Origin: an uncultured Methanobrevibacter sp.
Lineage (GTDB): Archaea > Methanobacteriota > Methanobacteria > Methanobacteriales > Methanobacteriaceae
Direction of reading: 5' to 3'
DNA: 64,000 nt
Assembly: GCF_900314615.1 (NCBI RefSeq)
Contig: NZ_OMWA01000022.1
Span: forward strand, 7,287 to 71,286
Positions 45,392-54,130 of the stretch are shown here, piece by piece. Under the pieces are notes generated by a model, which saw only the letters and a list, made by a program, of their open reading frames with translations, had not been told where the DNA came from and made no database searches. How positions within the stretch are numbered: position 1 is the first letter of the stretch; each line of letters starts with the position of its first letter. Both the position numbers and the translations under genes were made by a program.

Positions 45392-45640
45392 TCACTCCAA
45401 TAGTATTTCATCATCGAGTCTTTTTAAAGTATATGCAATCGCATTTGCACTGATTGTAGAACAAATAAAGAATGCAGCCGCAACAATAAGAGCGAATGGA
45501 GTGTTGATTACCAATGCAATTAAAGCTGAAACTCCAAATCCTATGACATTTATATACAAAAGTCTTTCAGCCTTGTTTTTAGTTATTAATGCCCTTAATG
45601 CTACGAATATAACTATAACTCCAATTATTTCAACATACAT
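45392..45640 (-). CDS. ehaC: Energy-converting hydrogenase A subunit C
   Basis: An 82-residue membrane protein with three helices. The first loop ALITKNKAERLLYINVIGFG resembles MnhF/MbhB-type small subunits. I start at the ATG at 45640 behind GAGTGGTAAT; a longer frame overlaps ehaB. The name is from order and size. Confidence 0.75.
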   Translation of the reverse strand: MYVEIIGVIVIFVALRALITKNKAERLLYINVIGFGVSALIALVINTPFALIVAAAFFICSTISANAIAYTLKRLDDEILLE

Positions 45641-45650
45641 ATTACCACTC

Positions 45651-46142
45651 TCAAGCATGCCTATTGAATTTTTCTGCTATTTTGCCTAAAAGAACTGAAG
45701 CTCTCTTATGGTCCAGTCCCTGAACGGTAAGTATTGCAATTACCATACCTACAATGAACATTTCGGGAGTGAAACCTAAAAATGAACAGACAAAAATTAT
45801 TACAGTAGCAGTTAAGCTTCCGACAGTTCCCGCATATCCAGGATCTGCACATAATCTGTTTCCTATAAATACTAAAAATGCAGCTATAATTCCTCCAGGA
45901 ATTCCTAAAAGCAAATATCCAATAGCGGCTATCAATGTACCAGCAGATGCGTCAGGAGAACAAACAATGTTTCCCTGGAAGAATCCACCAGCAATATCTC
46001 CCCCTCTTTTTTCAACACTTTCACCAATTATTCTGGCTCCTTTAACACCAGGTTGCTCGGGAAGTCCGAAATAGGTATCTACAATTACAAAATTCAACCA
46101 ACATAGAATTGCAGCAATTATAATACCAATTACTTCATTCAT
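45651..46142 (-). CDS. ehaB: Energy-converting hydrogenase A subunit B
   Basis: A 163-residue membrane protein with about five helices. The segment GDIAGGFFQGNIVCSPDASA in its outer loop is a recognisable EhaB feature. Position directly behind ehaA, with a one-base overlap of stop and start, supports the name. Confidence 0.8.
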   Translation of the reverse strand: MNEVIGIIIAAILCWLNFVIVDTYFGLPEQPGVKGARIIGESVEKRGGDIAGGFFQGNIVCSPDASAGTLIAAIGYLLLGIPGGIIAAFLVFIGNRLCADPGYAGTVGSLTATVIIFVCSFLGFTPEMFIVGMVIAILTVQGLDHKRASVLLGKIAEKFNRHA

Positions 46143-46525
46143 TATATATCCTCCCCCTCATCTCCATTCAAAGGCTTTGGAAATACAAAATCAAATAAAT
46201 ATTTCACAAATAATGCAGATAAAATACCAATAATAACAGCTAATAACAATCCATTATACATAAATGTGTAATTTAAAACTAAGAAAATAGAAAAAATACC
46301 AATAGCTATTATCGGAGTCGGATATATAGCACTTACATCAAAAGAATACCTGTATGGTTTGCTTGGAAGTAATGGAATCCTTAAAGCTAAAGCTACAACT
46401 ATGGAAACAATAATAGTTACAACATAAGCTAATAAAATATCAAATGAACCGAGTGTTACATTGCCCAGTCCAAAAACATTACTGTATGAAGCAAAGAATA
46501 AGGTATTGTACACCAAATCAAACAT
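46142..46525 (-). CDS. ehaA: Energy-converting hydrogenase A subunit A, first gene of the operon
   Basis: A 127-residue membrane protein with about three helices and an acidic C-terminus (PLNGDEGEDI). It is the first gene of an 18-gene hydrogenase operon that continues into at least four further genes. AAGGAG (46535-46540) lies about nine bases before the ATG. The name is from order. Confidence 0.8.
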   Translation of the reverse strand: MFDLVYNTLFFASYSNVFGLGNVTLGSFDILLAYVVTIIVSIVVALALRIPLLPSKPYRYSFDVSAIYPTPIIAIGIFSIFLVLNYTFMYNGLLLAVIIGILSALFVKYLFDFVFPKPLNGDEGEDI

Positions 46526-46636
46526 ATTATTAGACTCCTTAAATAATAAATATATTATATAAAAATATATAAATGTTGTTACTTAAAATTATTAATAATA
46601 GCTTAAACTATTTAAAAGTTGATAAATGGTGGGTTA
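46526..46636. promoter_or_regulatory. Divergent promoters of eha and the epimerase gene
   Basis: This is 110 bases of A/T sequence between divergent genes. On the minus strand several TATA-like words (TTTATATATTTTTATATAAT, about 46555-46574) precede the eha leader. The rightward epimerase gene has a GGTGGG site before its ATG at 46637. I cannot place the exact transcription starts. Confidence 0.5.
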
Positions 46637-47569
46637 ATGAGGGATAAAAATATTTTAATAACTGGTGGGCTCGGATTTATCGGTTCACATATTGCTAATA
46701 CATTATTGGAGAATAATAATATTGTTATTCTTGATAATCTTACTACAGGTAACATCAATAATCTAAACAATCCCGATAATGAAAATTTGAAAATTGTAAA
46801 AGAGGACATTCGTAATATTAATCTGGATGATTTGACATCGGATATTGACTATGTATTTCACCTTGCGGCAATGGCAAGTGTGCCTTTAAGTATAGACAAG
46901 CCCGTCGAATGCAGTGACATAAACCTCAACGCTACCATAAAACTTCTGGAATCCTGCGTAAAAAATGATGTTGAAAAAATAATTTTTTCATCTTCATCTT
47001 CCGTTTACGGACCTAATAAAAATATGCCTTTAAAAGAAAGCGAACAGCCAATGCCAAAATCACCATATGCCGCTTCAAAGGCAAGCTGTGAATTATACCT
47101 TAAAGCGTTTAACGACAGTTACGGCCTGAATTACACTGCATTAAGATATTTCAATGTTTTTGGTCCTGGCCAGGACAAGAATTCACAGTATGCAGCAGTA
47201 ATTCCGAATTTCATAAGCTCAATTTTAGAAGGAGTTCAGCCTGAAATCTACGGTGACGGTGAGCAGACAAGAGATTTTGTTTACGTTAAAGATGTCGTTA
47301 AAGCAAACATCAATGCAGCAGAGTCCGACTACAACGGAATCGTTAATGTTGCATCAGGTGAAAAACTCAGCGTCAATCAGCTGTATGAAATCATTAAAAC
47401 AACCCTCAACAGTGATTTGGAACCCGAATATTTACCTGAAAGACAGGGAGACATCAAGCACTCCCTGGCCGATGTAAGCAACATGATCAAAATCAACTGT
47501 AAAATCGACTCCAAGGATTTCGAGTCCCAGCTTATTGAAACAGTCAACTGGTTTAAAACAATTTTATAG
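46637..47569 (+). CDS. NAD-dependent sugar epimerase/dehydratase (UDP-glucose 4-epimerase-like)
   Basis: A 310-residue short-chain dehydrogenase-type enzyme. It has a Rossmann motif GGLGFIGSHIANTLL, the active-site set SSSSVYG and YAASKASCELYL (Tyr-x3-Lys), and a late segment YLPERQGDIKHSLADVSNMI typical of UDP-sugar epimerases. It would supply activated sugars for surface glycans or pseudomurein. The ATG at 46637 begins the Rossmann fold properly; an upstream TTG adds six residues without homology. It probably shares a transcript with the protease gene twelve bases downstream. Confidence 0.85.
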   Translation: MRDKNILITGGLGFIGSHIANTLLENNNIVILDNLTTGNINNLNNPDNENLKIVKEDIRNINLDDLTSDIDYVFHLAAMASVPLSIDKPVECSDINLNATIKLLESCVKNDVEKIIFSSSSSVYGPNKNMPLKESEQPMPKSPYAASKASCELYLKAFNDSYGLNYTALRYFNVFGPGQDKNSQYAAVIPNFISSILEGVQPEIYGDGEQTRDFVYVKDVVKANINAAESDYNGIVNVASGEKLSVNQLYEIIKTTLNSDLEPEYLPERQGDIKHSLADVSNMIKINCKIDSKDFESQLIETVNWFKTIL

Positions 47570-47580
47570 GCAAATAAAAC

Positions 47581-48393
47581 ATGGACAAAAGTGTAAAAGA
47601 TTTTAATATTCGTCTAAGGACAATTAAACTTAGAGAACTGCTTGTCGGGATTATTCTTGCTGTAATTATTACAGCAGTGCTGATGGGGATTTTTCCAATA
47701 GTTTATGAAGACGACAACATATTTTTCATTGTGCTTTTATCAGCAGTGCTTTTATTTTTCATATGGTGTTTGAGAGGCAGCACAGGTCTGTCTAAAAATT
47801 TCAGGAATATTACTGAAGCAAAAATTCGAAATGAAATTCTGTATGTCTTTTTGATAAACATAATATTTGCATTTCTGTTTCCCTGCCTGATTTCCGGGCT
47901 GGACTTGATTATGGGATTTTATGACCCGAGCTGGGTAACCGGCTTTACCGACATAGATTCTGTAGACATTACTGCCGGAATGCTTATTTTAGAAATTGTT
48001 TCATCTGTAATTTTTGCTCCGCTTATGGAAGAACTGGTATTTAGAGGAGTTATCTTTAACAGACTGAAAATCAGAGCCGGAATCATCCCTGCAATGCTCA
48101 TTTCATCATTTCTGTTTGGAATTGGTCATTCATTTGGAGGAATGACAAGTGCGTTTCTCTTTGGAATCTGCATGTGCATATTATACTTGAAAACAGACAA
48201 TATTCTCGTTCCGATGAGCGTTCATTTCATAAATAATGTTACTGCAACAGCTCTGGAATTCACACAGATTGATCTGATTATATCCCAAATGCCATGGATT
48301 ATACCTGCAACAATAATAACATTGATAGCGACAGTTTTACTGGTTAAATACATCGTTCAGGAAACCAGCGCTTTAAAAAGCAGATTTCCTTAA
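47581..48393 (+). CDS. CPBP-family intramembrane metalloprotease
   Basis: A 270-residue protein of about eight helices. The CPBP/Abi motifs are present: MEELVFRGVIFNRL (EExxxR), FGIGHSFGG (FxxxH) and VHFINN (HxxxN). These coordinate the metal within the membrane. In bacteria such proteases protect against peptides or process membrane proteins; the target here is unknown. Its gene follows the epimerase gene by eleven bases. Confidence 0.85.
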   Translation: MDKSVKDFNIRLRTIKLRELLVGIILAVIITAVLMGIFPIVYEDDNIFFIVLLSAVLLFFIWCLRGSTGLSKNFRNITEAKIRNEILYVFLINIIFAFLFPCLISGLDLIMGFYDPSWVTGFTDIDSVDITAGMLILEIVSSVIFAPLMEELVFRGVIFNRLKIRAGIIPAMLISSFLFGIGHSFGGMTSAFLFGICMCILYLKTDNILVPMSVHFINNVTATALEFTQIDLIISQMPWIIPATIITLIATVLLVKYIVQETSALKSRFP

Positions 48394-48406
48394 AAATTAA
48401 AAAAAG

Positions 48407-48778
48407 TTAGTGGAATCCGCATCCACTACAAGTTTCACATTTTTCTTCTTCTAAAGGATCATACTGTTTATCTTCCTGAAGTGTAGCTGAGATAAAGTAC
48501 TGGTCCATTTCATCCTTGTTTTTTAATATTGGAGACAGTCCTTTAAAATCACATTTGATATCGCCAGTACCACCAATATCAACCATAATAGGTTCACCTA
48601 GTTTAAATCTTTTGAAATAAGCTTCAACGTCTTTAATTAAATCTCCAGGAACTCTGAAGTTAAAAGATAATATATTATTTTCCTTCATTTTTAAGCCGAC
48701 ATATTTCTGGTCGATTTCATAGTTTAAACCTAATTGTTTTTTGAAAATTATATTAGTACCTATTTCATTAGATGACAT
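48407..48778 (-). CDS. Conserved-type archaeal protein with a C-terminal cysteine motif
   Basis: A 123-residue soluble protein. The body (about 1-105) is beta-rich with no motif that I know (NFRVPGDLIKDVEAYFKRFK). The C-terminus EEEKCETCSGCGFH looks like a metal or Fe-S attachment site, with CxxCxxC ending three residues before the stop. It converges with the protease gene. I cannot assign a function. Confidence 0.6.
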   Translation of the reverse strand: MSSNEIGTNIIFKKQLGLNYEIDQKYVGLKMKENNILSFNFRVPGDLIKDVEAYFKRFKLGEPIMVDIGGTGDIKCDFKGLSPILKNKDEMDQYFISATLQEDKQYDPLEEEKCETCSGCGFH

Positions 48779-49019
48779 ATTATAACCTCCTGAAATATTT
48801 TAATTACTTAAAGTTAGTTTTTTATCATATATAATACTTATGTAACATCAGCCAAATAATATTCAGCAAATTTCTACAATTAAAAAAATTTTGTTTAAAA
48901 AAATTATAATGAATTATCATGATTTTTAATAAGGTTTATATAATTCGAAATTCAAAACATATAATATTATAATATATATTATAATAGAAAAAAATCAATT
49001 AGAAAATAGGTGTTTATGA

Positions 49020-49571
49020 ATGAATGAATACAACAAAGATATTGGAAATAGAATTAGAGAACTACGCGAACTTTCAGATATTACAATTAAAGAAATTGCA
49101 GACAACTTGAACATTAAACAAGAAACTTACATCCAATATGAAAACGGTGAAGTAGACATTCCGGCAAGCTTTTTATATGAACTTGCACACATCTTTAAAG
49201 TTGATTTAGGATTATTACTGACCGGTGAAGAAAGCAGAATGAGCATCTTTGATGTTACCCGTGCAGACAAAGGGGTTTCAGTTGACAGAAGAAAAGAATA
49301 TACACACCAAAACCTATGTTCTAATTTCATTCACAAACAGGCTGAAACATTCCTTGTAACAGTGGATCCTGAAAAAAATCCTGTGCCTTCACTTAATTCA
49401 CACCCCGGTCAGGAATTCAACTATGTTTTAGAAGGTTCCTTAAAAATATATATTCACAATAACGAAATTATCTTAAACGAAGGAGATTCCATCTTTTTCG
49501 ATTCAGCACACAGACACGCTATGGTAGCGCTTAACGACAAACCCGCTAAATTTTTAGCAGTAATCATATAA
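49020..49571 (+). CDS. XRE-family regulator with C-terminal cupin
   Basis: A 183-residue protein. An XRE helix-turn-helix (about 7-63: GNRIRELRELSDITIKEIAD, NLNIKQETYIQYENG) is followed by a cupin barrel (about 115-183: SLNSHPGQEFNYVLEGSLKI, LNEGDSIFFDSAHRHAMVAL). Such proteins sense a small ligand in the cupin and control the adjacent genes. It lies 19 bases ahead of the acyl-CoA synthetase gene, so it probably regulates the acyl-CoA/oxoacid operon. The ligand may be a branched-chain acid or its CoA ester (inference). The ATG at 49020 has AGGTG seven bases upstream. Confidence 0.85.
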   Translation: MNEYNKDIGNRIRELRELSDITIKEIADNLNIKQETYIQYENGEVDIPASFLYELAHIFKVDLGLLLTGEESRMSIFDVTRADKGVSVDRRKEYTHQNLCSNFIHKQAETFLVTVDPEKNPVPSLNSHPGQEFNYVLEGSLKIYIHNNEIILNEGDSIFFDSAHRHAMVALNDKPAKFLAVII

Positions 49572-49590
49572 TATTTATGGAGATTATTAA

Positions 49591-51258
49591 ATGACATCAG
49601 TAATAGCAGATTTTGTAGAAAGAGTTGACTTTGACTCTTATGAAGATTTTTATAAAAATTTTAAATTAACCTATGAAGAGGATTATAACTTCGGATTCGA
49701 TGTAGTCGACAAATATGCCGAAATAGATCCGGAAAAGATAGCTTTAATATGGACCAACGACTACGACGAAGAGCACACCTTCACTTTCAAGGAAATGAAA
49801 GAATATTCAAATAAAGCTGCAAACTTATTTAAACGTCTTGGAATTAAAAAAGGCGATTGTGTAATGCTTACCTTGAAAAACAGATATGAATGGTGGTTCT
49901 GTATGGTTGCATTACATAAAATCGGTGCAATAGCAATACCTGGAACCCATATGTTAAAACTTCACGATATTGACTTTAGAATAAAAGAAGCTAATGTTAA
50001 AATGGTAATATCCGTAGAGGAAGATTCATTATTGCCTGATTACGAGGAAGCTGAAAAATCATTAGGAATTGATTTGAAAAAATTAGTTATAGAAACCGAT
50101 AGGGACGGTTGGATAAACTTCAATGAAGCAATTGAAAAGGAAAGTGACATATTTGAAAGGCCAACCGGTGAAGACAAGACCTATGCTGAAGAGATTTTCC
50201 TAATTTATTTCACATCAGGAACAAGCGGACTTCCAAAAATGGTTTCACACAAGCATACCTACTCCTTAGGACATATCCCAACCGCAAAATATTGGCATAA
50301 CGTTGTTGAAGACGGAATACACCATACTTCAGCTGATACCGGATGGGGAAAGGCAGTATGGGGAAATCTGTACGGACAATGGATTGCAGGAACCGGAATA
50401 TTCATCTATGACTATGAAAGATTCAACGGAATCAAACTGCTTGAAAAGATTATCGAATACAAAGTGGATACATTCTGTGCTCCTCCGACAATTTACAGAT
50501 TCATCATTAAGGAAAATATCGAAGGATATGACTTATCAAACTTAAAATATGTAACAACTGCAGGAGAACCACTTCCTCCTGAAGTAGCTGAAAAATTCAG
50601 AGAACTGTCCGGATTGACCATCAAAGAAGGATTTGGTCAGACCGAAACCACATTATCAATCGGAACATTCATATGGCTGGATGCAAAACCTGCTTCATTA
50701 GGTAAGCCTTCCCCATTATTCGATTTAAGACTTCTTGATGAAGACCACAACAGAGTGGAAATCGGTGATGAAGGAGAGTTATGTTTCAAAATGAATGACG
50801 GTCCAAATCCAGGATTATTTAAAGACTATGTAAATGATGAGGAAAAATACAAAAAGCAAATCCATCACGGATACTACCACTGCGGAGATACCGCATGGGT
50901 GGATGAAGACGGATACGTTCACTTTGTCGGAAGAAATGACGATATAATCAAATCCTCAGGATACCGTATCGGACCGTATGAAGTTGAAAGTGCAGTACTG
51001 TCACATGAAGCGGTTTCAAACTGTGCAATTACTGGTTATCCGGATGAAGTCAGAGGTCAAATCGTAAAGGCAACAATTATCCTGCAGCCAGGATTTGAAC
51101 CTTCAGATTCACTTACAAAAGACATTCAAAATCATGTTAAAAGAGTTACAGCTCCTTATAAATATCCGAGAATGATTGAATATGTTGATGAAATACCTGA
51201 AACAATCAGCGGAAAAATAAGAAGAGTTGAAATCAGAGAAAACGATAATAAAAATTAA
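49591..51258 (+). CDS. Acyl-CoA synthetase (AMP-forming)
   Basis: A 555-residue adenylate-forming enzyme that joins a carboxylic acid to CoA using ATP. Motifs are YFTSGTSGLPKMVSHKHTYS (P-loop-like), GFGQTETT, GRNDDIIKSSGYRIGPYEVE and the catalytic C-terminal Lys in ISGKIRRVE. It resembles the acetyl/medium-chain (MACS) group. Placed directly ahead of an oxoacid oxidoreductase of Vor type, it probably activates acetate or branched short-chain acids taken up from the gut, so that Vor can carboxylate them to 2-oxoacids for amino-acid synthesis (inference). Confidence 0.85.
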   Translation: MTSVIADFVERVDFDSYEDFYKNFKLTYEEDYNFGFDVVDKYAEIDPEKIALIWTNDYDEEHTFTFKEMKEYSNKAANLFKRLGIKKGDCVMLTLKNRYEWWFCMVALHKIGAIAIPGTHMLKLHDIDFRIKEANVKMVISVEEDSLLPDYEEAEKSLGIDLKKLVIETDRDGWINFNEAIEKESDIFERPTGEDKTYAEEIFLIYFTSGTSGLPKMVSHKHTYSLGHIPTAKYWHNVVEDGIHHTSADTGWGKAVWGNLYGQWIAGTGIFIYDYERFNGIKLLEKIIEYKVDTFCAPPTIYRFIIKENIEGYDLSNLKYVTTAGEPLPPEVAEKFRELSGLTIKEGFGQTETTLSIGTFIWLDAKPASLGKPSPLFDLRLLDEDHNRVEIGDEGELCFKMNDGPNPGLFKDYVNDEEKYKKQIHHGYYHCGDTAWVDEDGYVHFVGRNDDIIKSSGYRIGPYEVESAVLSHEAVSNCAITGYPDEVRGQIVKATIILQPGFEPSDSLTKDIQNHVKRVTAPYKYPRMIEYVDEIPETISGKIRRVEIRENDNKN

Positions 51259-51270
51259 TCAGATGATATA

Positions 51271-51555
51271 ATGACAGAAGAGATATCTTATCCAGTTATC
51301 AATAAAGAGATATGCAAAGGCTGTATGAGATGTATAGTCGGATGTCCTCAAAATGCAATATTACTATCAGAAGAAATGAACAACGCAGGATATCAGTTTG
51401 CATATTATAGTGGAAATGGATGTACAGGATGTAAAGACTGTTACTTTACATGCCCTGAGCCATTAGGACTAGAAGTACATCAGGTGAAAAATATTGTTAA
51501 TGATTCAGTAGCAAAAATGATTAAAGCTAAGGTAGCTAATCAAGGGGGAAACTAA
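51271..51555 (+). CDS. vorC: 2-oxoacid:ferredoxin oxidoreductase, ferredoxin subunit (VorC-like)
   Basis: A 94-residue ferredoxin-like subunit with CKGCMRCIVGCPQNAI and a second motif CTGCKDCYFTCPEPLG, two [4Fe-4S] sites. It carries electrons between the TPP centre and free ferredoxin. It is 12 bases behind the synthetase and touches the next gene. Confidence 0.75.
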   Translation: MTEEISYPVINKEICKGCMRCIVGCPQNAILLSEEMNNAGYQFAYYSGNGCTGCKDCYFTCPEPLGLEVHQVKNIVNDSVAKMIKAKVANQGGN

Positions 51556-52668
51556 ATGAGTAATCAAATGGTGAAAGGAAATACTGCTGTTATCATTGGT
51601 GCAATGTATGCGGGATGTGATTGTTTCTTTGGATATCCAATCACCCCTGCAAGTGAAATTTTACACGAAGCATCAAAATATTTCCCAATGGTTGGAAGAA
51701 ACTTTGTACAGGCTGAAAGTGAAGAAGCATCAATCAATATGGTTTATGGTGCATCAGGAACAGGTCACAGAGTCATGACTGCATCATCAGGACCTGGAAT
51801 CAGTTTAATGCAAGAAGGATTTACATATCTTGCAGGTGCTGAACTGCCAGCAGTTATTGTAGACATTATGAGAGCAGGGCCTGGACTTGGAAATATCGGA
51901 CCTGAACAAGGAGACTACAACCAAATTGTTAAAGGAGGAGGTCACGGAAACTATAAAAACATAGTTTTAGCTCCGAACAGCGTTCAGGAAATGTGCGACT
52001 TAACCATGAAAGCATTTGAACTTGCAGACAAATGGAGAAATCCTGTTGTCGTATTGGCTGACGGTACATTAGGTCAGATGGCGGAACCTGTTGAGTTTCC
52101 AAAAGAAGCAATAAAACCTGAAATCGATGAATCATGGGCAGTAAGAGGAAATAAGGAAACCATGGAAAACCTCATTACTTCAATTTTCAATGACTTTAAT
52201 GATTTAGAAGACTTCAACTTCAAGCTTCAGGAAAAATATGCAAAAATTGATGCAGAAGAAGTTATTGTTGACGAATATCAAGTTGACGATGCAGACATCG
52301 TTCTGGTTTCATACGGTATAAGCAGCCGTATTGCTAGATCTGCTGTTGACAAAAGCCGTGAAAAAGGCTTGAAAGTCGGACTTTTAAGACCAGTTACGTT
52401 ATCACCTTTCCCGACTGACAGAATCAAGGAACTGGCCGATAAAGGCGTTGAATTCATATCCGTTGAAATGAGTAACGGTCAGCTCCTGGCAGATGTTCAG
52501 TTTGCGGCTTTAAGAAAAGAAGGAACCCATCTTGTAAACAGAATGGGAGGAAACCTTATTGAACTTAAACATGTGCTTGCAAAAATATATGAAATAGCAG
52601 GTTTGGACGAAGAAATAGACACTTCAAAAAGAAGTGAAGAGAAAGCCAGCCCGAATATAATTGATTAA
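51556..52668 (+). CDS. vorB: 2-oxoacid:ferredoxin oxidoreductase, alpha-type subunit (VorB-like)
   Basis: A 370-residue subunit of the pyruvate/2-oxoacid:ferredoxin oxidoreductase superfamily. It shows FFGYPITPASEILHEASKYF, ESEEASINMVYGASGTGHRV and SSGPGISLMQEGFTYLAGAE in the N-terminal half, and a domain-II-type C-terminal half. With the ferredoxin and TPP subunits it interconverts 2-oxoacids and acyl-CoA. Vor (2-oxoisovalerate) is favoured over Kor because of the fused partner subunit and the operon, but substrate specificity is not proven by sequence. Confidence 0.8.
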   Translation: MSNQMVKGNTAVIIGAMYAGCDCFFGYPITPASEILHEASKYFPMVGRNFVQAESEEASINMVYGASGTGHRVMTASSGPGISLMQEGFTYLAGAELPAVIVDIMRAGPGLGNIGPEQGDYNQIVKGGGHGNYKNIVLAPNSVQEMCDLTMKAFELADKWRNPVVVLADGTLGQMAEPVEFPKEAIKPEIDESWAVRGNKETMENLITSIFNDFNDLEDFNFKLQEKYAKIDAEEVIVDEYQVDDADIVLVSYGISSRIARSAVDKSREKGLKVGLLRPVTLSPFPTDRIKELADKGVEFISVEMSNGQLLADVQFAALRKEGTHLVNRMGGNLIELKHVLAKIYEIAGLDEEIDTSKRSEEKASPNIID

Positions 52669-52680
52669 GGATGTGGAAAT

Positions 52681-54120
52681 ATGAGTGAACAATTAAATAA
52701 AGATTATGAAGAACAGATACGTAGAAATCCACAATCCCTTTTAGAAGAGTATCCTAGAAAAGGAACAAATATTCAATCCACTCACTACTGTGCCGGTTGT
52801 GGACACGGTATCATACACAAATTAATTGCAGAATGTATGGATGAACTTGGAATACAGGAAAGATGCGTTATGATTTCTCCTGTAGGATGTTCAGTATATG
52901 CTTACTTCTACTTTAACTGTGGAAACTTCCAGACAGCTCACGGCAGAGCACCTGCAGTAGCTACAGGTATTTCAAGAGCTGAAGACAATGCAATTGTAAT
53001 GAGCTATCAGGGAGATGGAGATTTAGCTTCAATCGGTTTAAACGAAACTCTACAGGCTGCAAACCGTGGAGAAAAAATTGCAGTATTTTTCGTAAACAAC
53101 ACAGTTTACGGAATGACCGGTGGTCAGATGGCTCCGACAACACTGATCGGTGAAAAAACAGTTACCTGTCAGACCGGAAGAGATCCTGACTATGCAGGAC
53201 ACCCTACCCACATGTGCGAGTTAATCAATACCTTAAAAGCACCTGTATTTATTGAAAGGGTTTCCCTTGCAAATCCATTGAAAATCAGACTTGCAAAATA
53301 TGCAATCAAACAGGCACTGACCGTTCAGAAAGAAGGAAAAGGATATTCATTCGTTGAGATTTTATCCCCATGCCCTACCAACTTAAAACAGGACGTTAAA
53401 CGTGCACAGGAATTTATTGAAAATCAGATGGAAAAGGAATTCCCTGTTAAAAACTTCAGAAATAACTTATACACAAAAGAACCTGTCGAAAGACCTGCAA
53501 GTGACTTTTCAACAGAATCATTAGACAAAATCTTTAATGTTAACCGTGAAGAAGGCGCAGGTTATGTTGATGATGAAATCGAACCTGTAAGCATCAAGGT
53601 TTCAGGATTCGGTGGTCAGGGAGTTTTAAGTGCAGGACTTACCATAGCTCAGGCAGCATGTGCTGAAGGAAAACATGTTTCATGGTATCCTAGCTACGGA
53701 CCTGAACAGAGAGGAGGAAAATCCAACTGTTCTGTTGTAATTTCAAACGAAACAATCGGAACTCCTGTAGTTGACGACATTGACATTCTTATTGCTTTAA
53801 ACAAACCTTCACTTGAACAGTTCTCACAGGACGTTAAGGAAGGCGGAACAATACTCTACGATGCACATATCGGAGAGTTTGAAACAGACAGAAACGTTAA
53901 AGTCATTGCTATGCCATGTGTAGATATTGCTGAAGAACATGGAAATGCAAGAACTGCAAACACCGCCCTTTTAGGTGCCTTAACCGAATTGGGAGATGTC
54001 CTAAAACGTGAATCCTACGAAAACGCTATCCGTGAAATGTTTGCTTCCAAACCTAAAGTCATTGATGTAAACATTGATGTTCTAAAAGCAGGAGCAGAAT
54101 GGATTAAAAACAATTCTTAA
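52681..54120 (+). CDS. vorA: 2-oxoacid:ferredoxin oxidoreductase, fused TPP (beta) and gamma subunit (VorA-like)
   Basis: A 479-residue fusion. The N-terminal part (about 1-280) binds thiamine diphosphate: THYCAGCGHGIIHKLIAE, SYQGDGDLASIGLNETLQAA and FFVNNTVYGMTGGQMAPTT. The C-terminal part (about 295-479) is the gamma domain: VSGFGGQGVLSAGLTIAQAA and YPSYGPEQRGGKSNCSVVIS. The fused form and length match the VorA of Methanothermobacter, as I recall it. It ends ten bases before gatD. Confidence 0.82.
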   Translation: MSEQLNKDYEEQIRRNPQSLLEEYPRKGTNIQSTHYCAGCGHGIIHKLIAECMDELGIQERCVMISPVGCSVYAYFYFNCGNFQTAHGRAPAVATGISRAEDNAIVMSYQGDGDLASIGLNETLQAANRGEKIAVFFVNNTVYGMTGGQMAPTTLIGEKTVTCQTGRDPDYAGHPTHMCELINTLKAPVFIERVSLANPLKIRLAKYAIKQALTVQKEGKGYSFVEILSPCPTNLKQDVKRAQEFIENQMEKEFPVKNFRNNLYTKEPVERPASDFSTESLDKIFNVNREEGAGYVDDEIEPVSIKVSGFGGQGVLSAGLTIAQAACAEGKHVSWYPSYGPEQRGGKSNCSVVISNETIGTPVVDDIDILIALNKPSLEQFSQDVKEGGTILYDAHIGEFETDRNVKVIAMPCVDIAEEHGNARTANTALLGALTELGDVLKRESYENAIREMFASKPKVIDVNIDVLKAGAEWIKNNS

Positions 54121-54130
54121 GTGTGATTTA

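Noticed and set aside
32421..46525. Reading the hydrogenase operon as ehb instead of eha
   Set aside because: The gene sizes and order, the six- and ten-cluster polyferredoxins, the DUF1959 protein and the EhaR-like HAD protein with FtrII next to it fit eha; the long HycC-like subunit expected in ehb is absent.
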